From assembly GCA_950295325.1 (NCBI GenBank), contig OX485806.1, forward strand, positions 51,457,169 to 51,517,168: a stretch of DNA of 60,000 bases, given 5' to 3'. Made by a program: the position numbers and the translations under genes. This stretch comes from Polytrichum commune. Its lineage: Eukaryota; Streptophyta; Polytrichopsida; Polytrichales; Polytrichaceae. Below are positions 10,974 through 21,830 of this stretch, one piece after another; the first letter of the stretch is position 1, and every line of letters begins with the position of its first letter. The notes beneath the pieces were generated by a model. That model was not told where the DNA came from. It did no database searches and worked only from the letters and a program-made list of their open reading frames with translations.

Positions 10974-12866
10974 ATGGCTGAGTCTTCCAAGAAGGGGAGG
11001 AAGAGAGGGGCTCTACCCATTGAGCCTATTGTGTTTCCTACATTGTCTGAAGAGTTCAAAGAGAGAATCAAGGAGAAGGAGGCACATTTGAGAGCGGCAG
11101 GGTTATGGAATTTTTTGACAAATTTGGAAGTACCATGGCCATGGCCAACTGACCTCTCGGAGTTTGTCTTATCAGCACATGCCACTGACTTTCAACAATG
11201 CTCAGCGCGTAGGCAATTAGTCCGGTTCGACACCGAGGCGATCGCCCAAGTCACGGCATTACCTGGCGAGGATAGCGTCTCAGTGGCCGAGTCTTGCCGG
11301 GCAATTGACGCACCAGAGTAGGGAGTGGCATTTGAAGATGGGCAAGTGGCCTTTGACCCAAAAAGACAAGGATGGGACCTGCAAAAGGCGCTACCCCTTT
11401 GGAGAGAATGGTTGTTCCTCATTCAGGAGAGGATTGAGTTAGGGCGACATGACGGATTCATGGAACATTGCGTCGTATGTGCGGCTCTTGCAGCATGGAT
11501 TCGGGGCACCAAGTTCAATTGGGCTGGAGAAGTAAGAGCAAGAATTCGAGAGGAGTTGGAGGATCAACAGACGAAGAGACCAATGCCCCTAAGGTCAGCA
11601 AGGTATATAGGTATGCTTTGTCATTTTTCCTTTAGTCCAGACATTACCATGGCAGCTCGGCGCACAGTGGCTCCTTTTCTGTCCAAACCAGAGGGATTTG
11701 TGGAAGAAATGTCTAATCCCCAGCCTATTAGCCCACCCTTGAGTCCTGAACCGCCTGTCATTTTGGAAGAGACAGTAGAGATGCATGGCAATCGCCCGGC
11801 TGGTAGGAGGCCTGATTTCTTTTGTCTGTCTTGGAAAGAGGAAGAGGAACTGTCAGCCTATAGCCTAGCTGAGGAGAAGGTTTGGAAGGAGAAGATGGCT
11901 AAGGTGGTAGCAGAATTAAAGGTTCAGAAGAGAGCAGTGGAAAGTCAGAAAGAGGAAATTGCCCAAATACGAAGACAACTAGCCACTGTGGAAGCGGAGA
12001 AGGCAATTTTGACTGAGTCGACCCGGAGTTTGAAGACTAGTTTAACCCGAGTGGAAAGTGAGAAGAGAGAGTGGCAGCTAAAAAGTGAAGAAGCAGTCAC
12101 TTTCATCAGTCAAGTTTTGAAGGAGAAAGAGGGATTGAGTAGGGAAGTCACTGACTTGGCTAAAGAGAGAGTAGAATGGGCCAGGATGAAAGAGAGGCAA
12201 GAACATGCCATAGCCGCTAAGTCAGAAAAGATTAGGAGCCTGGAGACTCAAATTCGAGCATTTTTGATTGATGAGAGTACAATTATGACTCTAACCCAGC
12301 AGGTTAAAAGTCTAAAATCTCTGAGTGAGACACAAGCGTCTGTCATAGAGTCTTCAAAAGGAAAAATTGAGAGGTTGAAGGCTGGGATCTGGGCAATAGA
12401 GAGTGTCTGTCCACCCTATAAGTCTCTCTTTAAAAACTATGAGCTACAGAGGGATATCTTTTTTGTCGTATATAGTGTTAGGCCATCCCAAATATTAGAG
12501 CCTATTGAATTTGAGAATTTATGGGAGGAGGCCACTAATGACGGCTATGAGCATCTCCTAACTGAGATTTTAGTGAGGGGGGAGCTCCAGCTAAGCAACA
12601 TGTTCAAAGGGTTTCAGATTATAGCTGATTTAGGAGTCCATGTCTTTTTATATTATAGTCAGCTAGAGTTGACCTTGAGCACGAAGCGGCAACTAGTCTT
12701 GAAAGCAGAGGCGAATGAAGTAGTCAGGCAGGTTGACCTTCAGCGATGGAACCAGGCAATCAACACTACTATGACTATTTGCCCACCCCATCTGATGGAA
12801 GTATGGGCGAGTGAACTAGGGAGGTTGAGGCTGAGCATGGGAGACGACAATACCTGCAGTCGGTAA
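10974..12866 (+). pseudogene. Long ORF with coiled coil, unknown function, one amber stop
   Basis: Two in-phase frames (10974-11321 and 11325-12866) are separated by a single TAG (11319-11321), 630 codons in all. The N-terminal third is globular: a basic start (MAESSKKGRKRG), LWNFLTNLEVPWPWPTDLSEFVLSAHA and CVVCAALAAWIRGTKFNWAGEVRARI, vaguely like domains of plant transposon-associated proteins, but the family could not be named. A strongly charged heptad-like region (about codons 300-440 from 10974) runs KVVAELKVQKRAVESQKEEI to IRSLETQIRAF, a clear coiled coil. The C-terminal 150 codons look globular. It overlaps the next ORF at TAATG. Long open length suggests it was coding in the recent past. 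Confidence 0.6.
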
Positions 12867-13864
12867 TGGATGCAGCATCCGAGCGACTGGCGATAGCCAA
12901 GAGGTTGGACATTGGACCAGGGCAATATGAGCTCAAGTTTGACCAGATTGGCGATAGGCTAATAAGGAGCTTGCAGACGATCGCCCAGTCGAATGGCCAA
13001 GTGCAGGTTCAGTTACAAAACCAGGTGACTTTCTTTGTGCCACCCGCCAGCTTGGTGCAGAGGGCCTTGCATGTCAAACGACGACCCCCTCTGACACCTT
13101 TAGCTCAAAGGTTTTTGGGCAACTACCCTCCCCTCTTTGATATTGCTTTCGAAGAGCCAATTCCAAGCTGGAAGGCCCTTGAGTGGATTCTAGAAGACGT
13201 AGGCCTATCCCGGCAAATCGACACGAGACCAGAGGAGGCACACGACGTAGTGTATCGACGAATTTGCCATGGATGGAGTCCAGAGCCTCCCGTTACTGTC
13301 ACGAATGACCCGAGATTTTGCGACTGTCAAAGGCGCTGGAAGTGGCCACCTCAAGCTTTGATCGATAGCCTGGAGTACAATTGGCCAGTGATTCCGGGCA
13401 GTTTTGTGACTTACCAGGATTGTTACGAGTCGTATATGCAGTTCTCGTACGCACACCGCGATCATCAGGATCCAGTTTGCTTTCGTGCAGCGATTTTTAC
13501 AGCTATCCTTGGTTTCTGGTGTAAAAGGTACGAGTTCGCTTATAATGTCAATTTGTTGAGTCGAGCTAACCGGGAGGCAATGTTTTTGACGAAGATAAAT
13601 TACAATTCCTCACGGTGGTATTGTTGTCTTGAGGCAATGTGTGCGACGTACTTCATCATTGGCCCACACCATAGTCTGGTGAACGAGTTCGGAACCACGA
13701 GGTATGGTGTGATCAGCAGAGCATTGAAGAATCAAAGATTGATTCACAACACAGTAGTTCCGCAAGAAGAGGTGATGGCCCCTGGATATGTTGAAGACTA
13801 TGGCCCGTCATCACAGAGGCCATTCAAGTACATGAATGAAGGCAATAAGCGCACAAAAAGATAG
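12866..13864 (+). CDS. 332-aa ORF, unknown function, overlapping start
   Basis: This uninterrupted 332-codon frame begins at the ATG inside TAATG (12864-12868), where the upstream ORF stops. Notable blocks are FFVPPASLVQRALHVKRRPPLTPLAQRFLG, FCDCQRRWKWPPQALIDSLEYNWP and ATYFIIGPHHSLVNEFGTTRYGVI; it ends with a basic tail (KRTKR). It is rich in Trp and Cys, has no membrane segment, and matches no family I can name. The stop-start overlap implies either translational coupling, unusual in plants, or an old frameshift within one longer protein. Confidence 0.55.
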   Translation: MDAASERLAIAKRLDIGPGQYELKFDQIGDRLIRSLQTIAQSNGQVQVQLQNQVTFFVPPASLVQRALHVKRRPPLTPLAQRFLGNYPPLFDIAFEEPIPSWKALEWILEDVGLSRQIDTRPEEAHDVVYRRICHGWSPEPPVTVTNDPRFCDCQRRWKWPPQALIDSLEYNWPVIPGSFVTYQDCYESYMQFSYAHRDHQDPVCFRAAIFTAILGFWCKRYEFAYNVNLLSRANREAMFLTKINYNSSRWYCCLEAMCATYFIIGPHHSLVNEFGTTRYGVISRALKNQRLIHNTVVPQEEVMAPGYVEDYGPSSQRPFKYMNEGNKRTKR

Positions 13865-15160
13865 GTCTTGCAGGACGCAAGAAGGTTAGCGTGGGGCTAT
13901 GTAAGCTCGATTTTTTGGCAATCGCCTGGCTTCGAAGCCCAACTTGCTAAATTAGTGATTAGTAATAGCAATAGTCACTCAAGGGCAATTAGCCAGTGTG
14001 AACCTAGGGCAATAGCCAGTGGGCAGGCGGTTGTAACCACCATCTTCTCCTCCGCTTATAGGGAGGAGGCTGGCCATTGCCAAGACAGGCTATTTTTCCA
14101 ATGCAGTAGAATCTGACGTAGCCTCAGCATAGATTAGCAATAGGCAGTGAACGTCGAAGCTCAGTGATTGAGTTCGGCCATAAACACTTAGCCTGGCAAT
14201 ATGCTTTTAGGAATAGACATAGGGAGAAGAGCCGAGTGATTCGGACTCTAAGTGACCTTGGAACTTTTTACAGTTGGAGTAAAGTATCTTGGAAATGCAA
14301 GTGTCTTTGAAGTAGTTGTTGTATGAGTGTGTGCAGGAATAAAGAAAGTGTCTTGTGTGATGTTTGGCAATAGTCTTGCGTGCTAAAATAGATATATTAT
14401 CAGCCAAGAGGGCGATGAGCTTTGAGAGAAAGACTGTCGTAAGAGCAATGGTCAAAATTTGAGAAGGGCCATAGGCAAGTGAGAAGTTTCTTTGAGTCTG
14501 AAGTAGAAGGGAGAGGCTATTGTCAGTGAGTGAAGGCAAGGGCAATAGTCTGAATGTGGCCATGGTCAAGAAAGTGGGTCCTTCAAGTCCGAAGTGAGGA
14601 CAAAGGGCTATAGACATTGAGCGTAAGTATCTGGGCAATAGCCGTAGGAAGCTACAGGGAGCATTGGCAATTAGGCGAGTGAAAGGTAGAGTCTGGGAAG
14701 AGACCAGCAGGGTAGAGACAGGATAAAGGCCATAGCCAGCATGGAGAGAGAGAGGGAAAGAAGACGGAAGGTCAGAGAAGGTAAGGAGTTCAAGAAAGGC
14801 CATCGCCTGTGTTATTTGGCTATCGCCTACATGTAACTAGTGAGGCAATTAACAGGAGAAGGAGAGCAATAGTCTTCATGGCCGTTGAGAGAGGCGGAGT
14901 CGGAAGAGGAGAAGACTGGCTAGACTATAGGCTTTACAGGTGTGTCCCTGAGAGGGAAAGGGTACCGAGAGGCTAGCATGATAGACTATAGCCTGGGCAT
15001 GGGTACTAGACATTACCTGGTGTGAAACCAATGCAGTGACTGCACAGACAAGGATCTTTAATAGCAGACCAAGAGCTGCTACAGACATTACCGAGGGTGC
15101 ATCCCTTCTAAGCTGGAAATAATCCTGAGCTTGGATCAAAGATTATCGCCTGATTTGTCG
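13865..15160. repeat. Region dense in GGCAATAGCC-like short motifs
   Basis: GGCAATAGCC, GGCAATAGTC, GGCTATTGTC, GGCTATAGAC, GGCCATAGCC, GGCTATCGCC and similar near-palindromes (GGCNATNGCC and relatives) recur every 30-80 bp on both strands. Examples lie near 14,009, 14,370, 14,516, 14,541, 14,635, 14,729, 14,802, 14,819 and 14,984. Chance frames within it (14207-14803 minus, 14876-15139 minus) are not supported as genes. Confidence 0.7.
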
Positions 15161-15676
15161 ATGCATTGATTATATATAATCTTGTGGTTGTTTGTGGTGA
15201 TGAATTGCCAGATAAGTGGCAGATGAAGAGGATGGTTACAGTTTTGAAAGGAATGGCCGAAAGACCGTAAGTTGAATTAAACAGGATTAATTTGAATTTA
15301 TCGCAAAGTTCAAATTCTTGTTGTGAAAGATGTTATGGCATGCAAAAGACATTACCCCGGACTTCGGTCCTGACGAATTGCCAAGGACTACTTGCCAAGC
15401 TTTTGAGCTTCACGACGGACATATGTCGAAACCATAGAATGATAGAAAACTACCTTTTGATAGGACGGAGTCACTCACTACCGAGGAAGCACAAAAGAAC
15501 CTTAAGAGTGGGAAAATAAATGGAATTAAGAAGTAATGAAGGAAGAAAGACCCTAATATGTTATTAAAATCCTTAATCCAATGTGACATTAACCCTTATA
15601 GACACTATCTCAGTCTTCCTGGAGACTTTGTTCCCTGGGTTTTGTTGTTTTAAAGTCATAGCAAAAACTTACTACA
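15161..15676 (+). repeat. 3' end of an LTR ahead of a primer-binding site
   Basis: Sequence ending ACTTACTACA (15676) is followed by TTTT and a primer-binding site. A TATA-like ATTATATATAATC lies at about 15,168. The LTR start was not resolved; it may lie in the GGCAATAG-rich region or close to the end of the 12866-13864 ORF. Confidence 0.6.
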
Positions 15677-15680
15677 TTTT

Positions 15681-15698
15681 TGGCGCCGCTGCCGGGGA
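15681..15698 (+). promoter_or_regulatory. Primer-binding site, tRNA-Asp type
   Basis: TGGCGCCGCTGCCGGGGA differs by one base from the tRNA-Asp primer site TGGCGCCGTTGCCGGGGA known from Athila/Tat-type plant gypsy elements (recalled). Confidence 0.8.
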
Positions 15699-15753
15699 AG
15701 GCTGTGGTCGTCTTTTAAGGTTAAATTGGAAAGGAATAATTAGCAAATGACCG

Positions 15754-16083
15754 GTGTCAATCACAATGAATACACAAAACAAATGGAGACTTAGAGGACA
15801 TAGAACTAGAGACAAGGCACAAGTGATTAGGAGTGACAACCAACATCACCTACCTGTCACTAGTCCTACATCTTATCCTAGGTCTCGCCATGTTTGCCCA
15901 GTGTCCGAACCCATTGTAAGATTTGACAACCGAATTTATGAATTGTTGAGCATCTTTACCGATAGACTCACTAGACTAGAAAACTACGTGTATAACCCGG
16001 GACTTCATCGATTTGACAGACAACTTGATTGGGGATCAAGTCGAACGCACCCCATCAGCCACTCACTCTGCTATTGTGCTTGA
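15754..16083 (+). pseudogene. Possible 5' gag-like frame after the tRNA-Asp primer site
   Basis: A 109-codon basic frame (MSITMNTQNKWRLRGHRTRD...) opens 56 bp after the primer site and overlaps the transposase frame by 71 bp. Its position suggests the start of a retroelement gag truncated at the join with the transposase. The composition (IYELLSIFTDRLTRLENYVY) is compatible but no gag motif is present; it could equally be transposase N-terminus in another frame. Confidence 0.35.
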
Positions 16084-18250
16084 AACTGCAAAGGAAGTAC
16101 TGGGCCCACTCCTCCTTGCTAAAGTTGGCAAACCACAAAAGATATTGGAGTTGGACGAGCTGCAAGTTATTTTCGATCGGTGTAAGCACCTCACCTCGCC
16201 CAACATTCGTAACACAGTCACCATGTTCAGGACTATGCGTCGTTTTGGAGTCATGGACAATATTACCAAGTTACGCAGTGCTAGCAATTGGAGGTTCGTG
16301 CAGCAGAATAGGTTTCCAGGGCAAGGAGCGGACATGGACAAGGTCTTTGTCTTCAAGATGTCTGAAGTTGGACCAGGCAGCGGAGTCGACCTGGTCAAAC
16401 GGATGCAATCCGATGGTGATCTGGAGAACTCCTGGATAATGTTTGACCATGTCAAACGGGTCAGGTCGTGGACGACAATGGCTTGCCATGTGTACGATTC
16501 CACATATTGCCGTGCCATGACCATCACAGTATGCGACATGCAGTCTGAAGATGTTGCAGCCCAGTCAGTCGTATGGAAGAACCTGAACGCTCTCATGGCT
16601 CAACATGGAGTGGACAAAGTCAATTTTAAAGGTTTCATGGCCGACAGTGCCCAAGCGAACTGGAATGCTGTTCGAATCATATACGGAAGTGGAGATGCGT
16701 CTGAGAAGATGGTGGACAGAGAGAGGACTTGTCTTTTCCATTGGACGCAGTCCTTGGAGAAACATACCAAGGCCGATATCCGTCAAGACATGCAATATCA
16801 GCATCGAATACTATGCCAACAATACAAGAATGCGAAATCGATGGCGGAGGCCGAGACAAAGTTTCTGGCAATTCGGGCATGGTGGATGTCATCCGGTGCA
16901 GCAACTGAACAAGCTCTTTCTCGACTGGAGCTCTGGCTGGCATTCTGGCATTTCCGTTACGGCCAATGGGGTGGATTTATGGAGTTGGTAAGTCTATACT
17001 TGCCAAACCTTTCCTGTATAGTTCACTCTTTATGGTTCAACTACATTGATTCCGCCCTTATTCTAATTCGGACTGTATGGGCATTGCAGGATCTAAGTGA
17101 AGCTGAACTAGCGGAAATGCCATCTTGTAACCTTGCTGAATCTATCCACAACAAGTGGAAGCAACAATCTGGCAATCGAGGCAGCGACCTTTATGTGGCA
17201 ACAGTCGATGACTTTGTGCGTGCTTTCATGCAGTGCTCAGCATATTCCCAATTCCTAAATGGAGACAACCCTGGAACTGGACCCTCGAAGGAGGAATTGA
17301 AGTTGAGGCGTGCTCAAAGGTCAGCCGCGAAAACAGGAATATCTAAACCTCTGCATGAGGCCATCTTGAAGATGCTTGGCGGTGACGAGTGGTGCACCAG
17401 GACTCCCCACCTCGAAGGGGAAGAGGTATTTGTTTCTCTGAAGCGTAAACCAGACACTGCTTTCGGTGACGAACGTGAATCCCACAGGCCAGACAAAATC
17501 AGTATATTCCGACCACGCGTCCAAACCAGATCTGCCCGACTTAACGATTCTCCTCCTCCTCTGACAATTCCAGATTCTCCCACAACTCCAGATGAAGAGC
17601 AACCGCAACTTCCAACACACGACGCTCCGCAGCAGGTGGATCAGCACCACGTCACCGCGATTGAGGAGACATTATGCAACCCTGCCCAGTGGCACATCGC
17701 ACGGCTTTCTAAGACATCTGCGAAGGCTTGCTTTGCTCTACAAGCAATCACCAAGAAGAAGTGCGTCGCTCGGATTGTACAAGACGGGAAGAGCACCGTT
17801 GCACCTACCTACTCGGGCCTCATGGTAACTATCGGAAGAAGAGATTGGACCCTCAAGACTTCTTTTTCTGCAATGACGACATTGAGAGATGCGTTAAGGG
17901 TACAAAAATGAGATGGGTGGTCTCAGTCCCGAACGTTCCGGAGGTATGGCCGGTTAAGTTGGGGACCAACTTAACATGCAAAGAGATCCTCTCTTTAGAA
18001 AACGCAGGCTTTAGACTGCCCCAGCGGAAGGAGATGACACCTTCCAGAATTTTTCAGGACCACCCCTTACCTTTGGACTTGGCAAGCTACACGACACCTG
18101 CATATCCCGATGAGTTTCCCACCCGGCGTTCAGGAAAAAAGTTGATTAGGCGCAACAAGAAGGGCCCGTCAACAAAACACGCCAATAATTGTGCCTCAGC
18201 CCTATCACTGAAAGCCAAAGTACACAAATTGTGCATGCTTCTAGCCCCTG
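16013..18250 (+). pseudogene. MULE transposase, catalytic part
   Basis: The 632-codon frame holds the MULE-type DDE core that cuts and joins element ends: first aspartate D162 (VYDSTYCRAMTI, codon at 16496), second D211 (GFMADSAQANWNAV, 16643), the CxxH pair C240/H243 (TCLFHW), and glutamate E376 (NLAESIHNKWK, 17138). A Pro/Thr-rich linker follows (about residues 500-545). Near 17,815 the meaningful frame shifts to the one of 17728-18255 (PHGNYRKKRLDPQDFFFCND, then MRWVVSVPNVPEVWPVKLG), implying a one-base frameshift. At 18,250 a solo LTR interrupts it; the same frame resumes at 21,095 with a SWIM finger. The true start is uncertain because the N-terminus meets the retroelement piece. Confidence 0.9.
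18246..18250. repeat. Target-site duplication of the solo LTR (left)
   Basis: CCCTG, identical to 21090-21094. Confidence 0.9.
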
Positions 18251-21089
18251 TGTGAACCCTTTGAGTGGTCCACCACTCTGCGGGATCACTTTTAGTTAGA
18301 ATGTTAGCATTAAAAGTTAGAATTGATAGGGAATTTAGGGAAAATTAGTTCATTTAGCATTTAGCCTAGAAGAAGGAAGGTCAAAATGAAACTAAGTAGT
18401 GCTAGAAGATAGCAAAGTAGAAAAAATGTACTAGCTAGTAAAAACAACTAGCTAAGCAAATATTAGTAGATGCTAGCTATTAAGCAAATGTTAGTAAATG
18501 CTAGCTAAGCAAGTGTTAGTTTATTAGTTAGTGTGAGGCACACAAGACTATTGGAGGTGTTTTACGTAAGAAGATAAAATCGGTTGAAGACTTTTGAAGA
18601 CAAAAAAGAAAGAGAGCAAGGGGGATACTTGCCCACTTGCCCCCTTGCCAACTCGATGGCGGAAAAATTAGAAAGATTTCTAAAGGTTTTTTGTCGGAGC
18701 CACCTCGGCGAGAGGGTGGCAACCTCAACCGGGAAAACCCCCGAGCCAAAATTTCGGGAAAGGGTTTGAAAAATGGATCCGGTGGAGGAGGGGTCCAACC
18801 CTTTTGTGAGAGGGTTTAAAAACCCCTCCTTCCACCTTGTAGCTCTCTCTCTTTCTCTAGTTTTTGGGCGAAGCCCTGCTTCAATGTAGTTAGGAAAAAA
18901 TCCTTTAGCATGTATTCTCAATGGTCTAAAAGAAAGGCTTGAGAACCTCCTCTACTCTCTCTCTCCTAGTTAGGTTGTGTGTTTATTAACACACCAACAA
19001 AATTATTCCTTTTTTTTTAGAGGTAGGTTGGATGGTAGAGTTTTGAGTAGAGGCATTATAGACCTCATCTTCCAATGCCCTGAAGGCTTAGTTCAAAAGC
19101 TAGAACAAGATACTTATCATTTTTCTCTTAGAGAGATTTCATATAGCTATCCATAGCCGTTTCCCATTTGTGATTTGGTTGAGATGACAATTAGTTATGG
19201 ATTTTCAAAGATGGAGTAGAAAAACTGGGTGGTCTTGTGGGTAGCGGCTGCTGGATCAGACCTGCGAGCCCAATAGGAATTTTAATTCCAAGAAATTATA
19301 TTTTTTCCAAGTAGAACTTTTGTGTAGCTTTCCAAAATGGCTTAGAACATTTGATTTGAGCATGATTTGAATTAGATATGAATTGTGCAAGATGGGACAC
19401 ATAGTTTGAGAACTTTTGGTTGACTGCTGCATTACAGAGGACCTGCTGGGTTCACTTCGGCTTACCTTTCTAATCACATATTTTTATCAAATACATCGTT
19501 TTAATATCTCTCCAGGGTCATATAGAACGTTTGATTTGACTAAGATTTGAATTAGATATGAATTGTTGAAGGCGAGATACATAGTTTAAGCCTTCTTGAT
19601 TGACTGCTGTGTTACAAGGAGTCCGCTGAATTTCTATTAGCTTAACCTGCTGATGTCATAATTTTTCTAGTTAGAGCTTGTTCATAGCTTTCCAATGGTA
19701 TAAGGAAAGCCTAGATCCAAGTAGTAAGGAATGTGCTATGAATTTTTGAAGTTAGAAGGTAGATAGGTGGGTTGGAAGGGTCGGTTGAATCGACCTCACA
19801 CTTCCAACCCTCATAACTTTTGCATTTCTTATCCGATTAGAGTGATTTTTAGATCATTGGAAAGATAATTTGGTGCACTAAGTATAAAAATTATGCTTAG
19901 GATTAAATTACAGGGCAGAATAACACTTTATATTTTAATTGTTAACTAAGGTACGCTTACTACCAAACTAGTTACAAAGAAGGAGGCAAGGTCGACGCTC
20001 GGAAAGTGGAGCAAGGAAGGAGGTAGCGGCTCGGCCTACATCAAGCCCAAATCAACCGAGGAAAATTGAGGTAAATTAACTAACCTTAAGCCTTCCATTT
20101 AGGATTGGAGGGAGCACGGCTAAGGTACGCATTTCTAAACCCACTCACCTATCTCGTAAGGTCAAGTGGCTTGACCACTTGACCGCCAAGGGAGTACCCA
20201 ATTCCATTGTTTTCGGGGCCCTTGGTATGTTTTGTGGTAGTAGCTTCATTTATTAGCAAGTTTCGTGTGTGGTAAGTCGGATTAATCACCGACACGACCA
20301 CTCTGAATGTTGTTGGTGGAAAGGTGGGGTTAATGATCCGCGAATCCACTATTATGTTGTTGGCCCCATAGATTGGGAGTAATGGCCCCAATTTATGAAG
20401 ATTGCGCAACAGGTTGAACCTACAGGTCGCCCGTCACTCTGGTCCCATTGAGTTGTATTTCGTGGTCTATCCAGTGTAAACACATTTAACAATCAAAACA
20501 TACAAAATAAATCGTAAACCCTTGTTGGCAAGAGACCCGAGGTAAGGGGTGATGCCTAATATGTTAATGTAGTAAGTTAGGACGTGCAAACAAAAGTAAG
20601 TAATTAAGAAGGAATTTGTGTGAAGGGTGGGACTTAGGCCAAGTTCCCCCGCTTAGAAAACTAAATAGAACTAAATAAAGAAATAGGAAGAATTAAATGG
20701 TCCATCAAATTGTCGTTATTCCGTTCGTTGAGTTAGGGTGGTATGAGTCACACCCGGTTGGGTGTATCAGAACCATCCCAATTCACAAATTAGGATTGCC
20801 TTGGTTTCAAGGCTGGTGCGTCTGCGCGTAGAATAGGTTGTAGGTTAAGGTTAGAACTAGATATGAAATTGGTTAGTGGAGTTTAAAGCCACACTAGTAA
20901 AAAAACTAAGGCCTAACCTCCGGAGGTACTACGACGCATATTTAATCTCCCTTAAAAATCTAACTACTCACGTTATACACCTATCATCCGGGTTCGGCTT
21001 GGGCGCCTGCAAATGCAGGCCACCTTCACCGAAGGGCTTGTGTGATACTTTTAGGCTCCCTCGAAAGGGGGTGGCCCAAAAGTACTACA
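18251..21089 (+). mobile_element. Solo LTR (2839 bp) of the E2-related superfamily, inside the transposase gene
   Basis: It starts TGTGAACCC and ends AGTACTACA, with a perfect 5-bp duplication (CCCTG) outside. The end sequence (20,990-21,089) is the reverse complement of 25,310-25,420 and of 55,848-55,960, and the beginning (18,251-18,300) matches the complement of 48,480-48,536. A ~178-bp tandem repeat is seen (GAATTAGATATGAATTGT at 19,370 and 19,548). No internal domain is present, so it is a recombination product or a remnant. All ORFs within are chance frames. Confidence 0.92.
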
Positions 21090-21094
21090 CCCTG
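21090..21094. repeat. Target-site duplication of the solo LTR (right)
   Basis: CCCTG, identical to 18246-18250. Confidence 0.9.
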
Positions 21095-21384
21095 CCTTAG
21101 GATGCATCGTCTCGTTGGATTCCGGCACGCCTCCAAAGGTTCAGCAATACTACTTGACGATTTCGCAGTTGCCAGCATGCACTTGTCCTAACTTCAAGGA
21201 GATGGCGACTAAAGCAATTGGAAAAAGGGGTCAATGGGCCAACTGTAAGCATTTCTACTATTTGTTTACTGTAGTGTGTGGTTTGGACTCAGATTCAGAC
21301 ACGTTCATTCATGCAGCTAGTTTTAGCTTCAACGAAGTGAAGCGAGTTTTGGAGGCTGGTTTATTGAAGTACCTTGACTCTTAG
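21095..21384 (+). pseudogene. MULE transposase, SWIM zinc-finger C-terminus
   Basis: The frame carries PKVQQYYLTISQL, then PACTCPNF and later WANCKHFYYLF: CxC (codons at 21178 and 21184) followed by CxH (21244 and 21250), the SWIM finger found at the end of MULE transposases, likely used in DNA or protein binding. It ends KYLDS and TAG at 21,382. Skipping 18,251-21,094 leaves this frame in phase with the 17728-18250 frame, so the two parts were one gene before the LTR inserted. Later decay of this exon is not evident, suggesting a recent insertion. Confidence 0.9.
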
Positions 21385-21784
21385 AGTTTTTTGTTTCTTT
21401 AAAGAAACATATGTATGCAAGATTTTTTTAAATCATGATGTAGTGAGACTAAAAGGGCCACTACAAGACATTTGACGCACCACATGTATTTCTCTGTTCC
21501 AAAGTTGCGTGACCTTTTTGGAGTACCACTAATTCTCCTTGTACTGAAAGAGTATGTGTTTGACTTGAGACAAACCCATATTTATTACTGATATTAGTTC
21601 CAAATGTTCAATTTAAGCCCCTACACCATATTTTTCACTGATACTATAACATTTTTTCCTATATCATAGCCCTTAATTGTCCACGGTCATAGGTCCCACT
21701 GTTCACTAAGTTTAGAAAAAAATTTACTTAAAATACATTTAGTCCAAATATACCCTAAACTTTAACATTTTAATCAAAATATCG
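21385..21784. other. MULE right subterminal region, no gene seen
   Basis: AT-rich transcript tail and subterminal sequence; ACGGTCATAGG near 21,684 pairs inversely with the left side near 10,118. Confidence 0.5.
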
Positions 21785-21830
21785 CGGAAGTTACCGCTCA
21801 TCGCTCACCGCTCGCAAAATAGCTTCGTCC
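21785..21830 (-). repeat. MULE right terminal inverted repeat
   Basis: Reverse complement of the left end with three 7-bp units (21793-21813) instead of four, then GCAAAATAGCTTCGTCC. Confidence 0.92.

Larger units (their letters stand above)
10023..21830 (+). mobile_element. Large Mutator-like transposon (MULE), 11.8 kb
   Basis: The element is bounded by a perfect 10-bp direct repeat and by inverted ends sharing CTATTTTGCGAGCGGTGAGCG. Mutator-like elements usually make 9-bp duplications, with 8-11 reported. It encodes a MULE-family transposase with a SWIM finger, contains a solo LTR (18251-21089), two unknown long ORFs and a retroelement piece with a primer-binding site. Without the solo LTR and its duplication it is about 8.96 kb, still large. 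It sits inside the E1b LTR. Subterminal sequence also matches inversely (CCTATGACCGCGG near 10120 against the complement of 21,680-21,700). Confidence 0.92.

Noticed and set aside
14207-14803. 198-codon minus frame with Leu/Ser-rich sequence
   Set aside because: Lies in the GGCAATAG-rich region on the opposite strand; low complexity and no motif.
16063-16596. 177-codon minus frame opposite the transposase
   Set aside because: Shadow of the transposase frame, which carries the catalytic residues.
18562-18921. Minus and plus frames around 18.6 kb
   Set aside because: Inside the solo LTR; the related LTR at 47.8-48.5 kb does not keep these frames.
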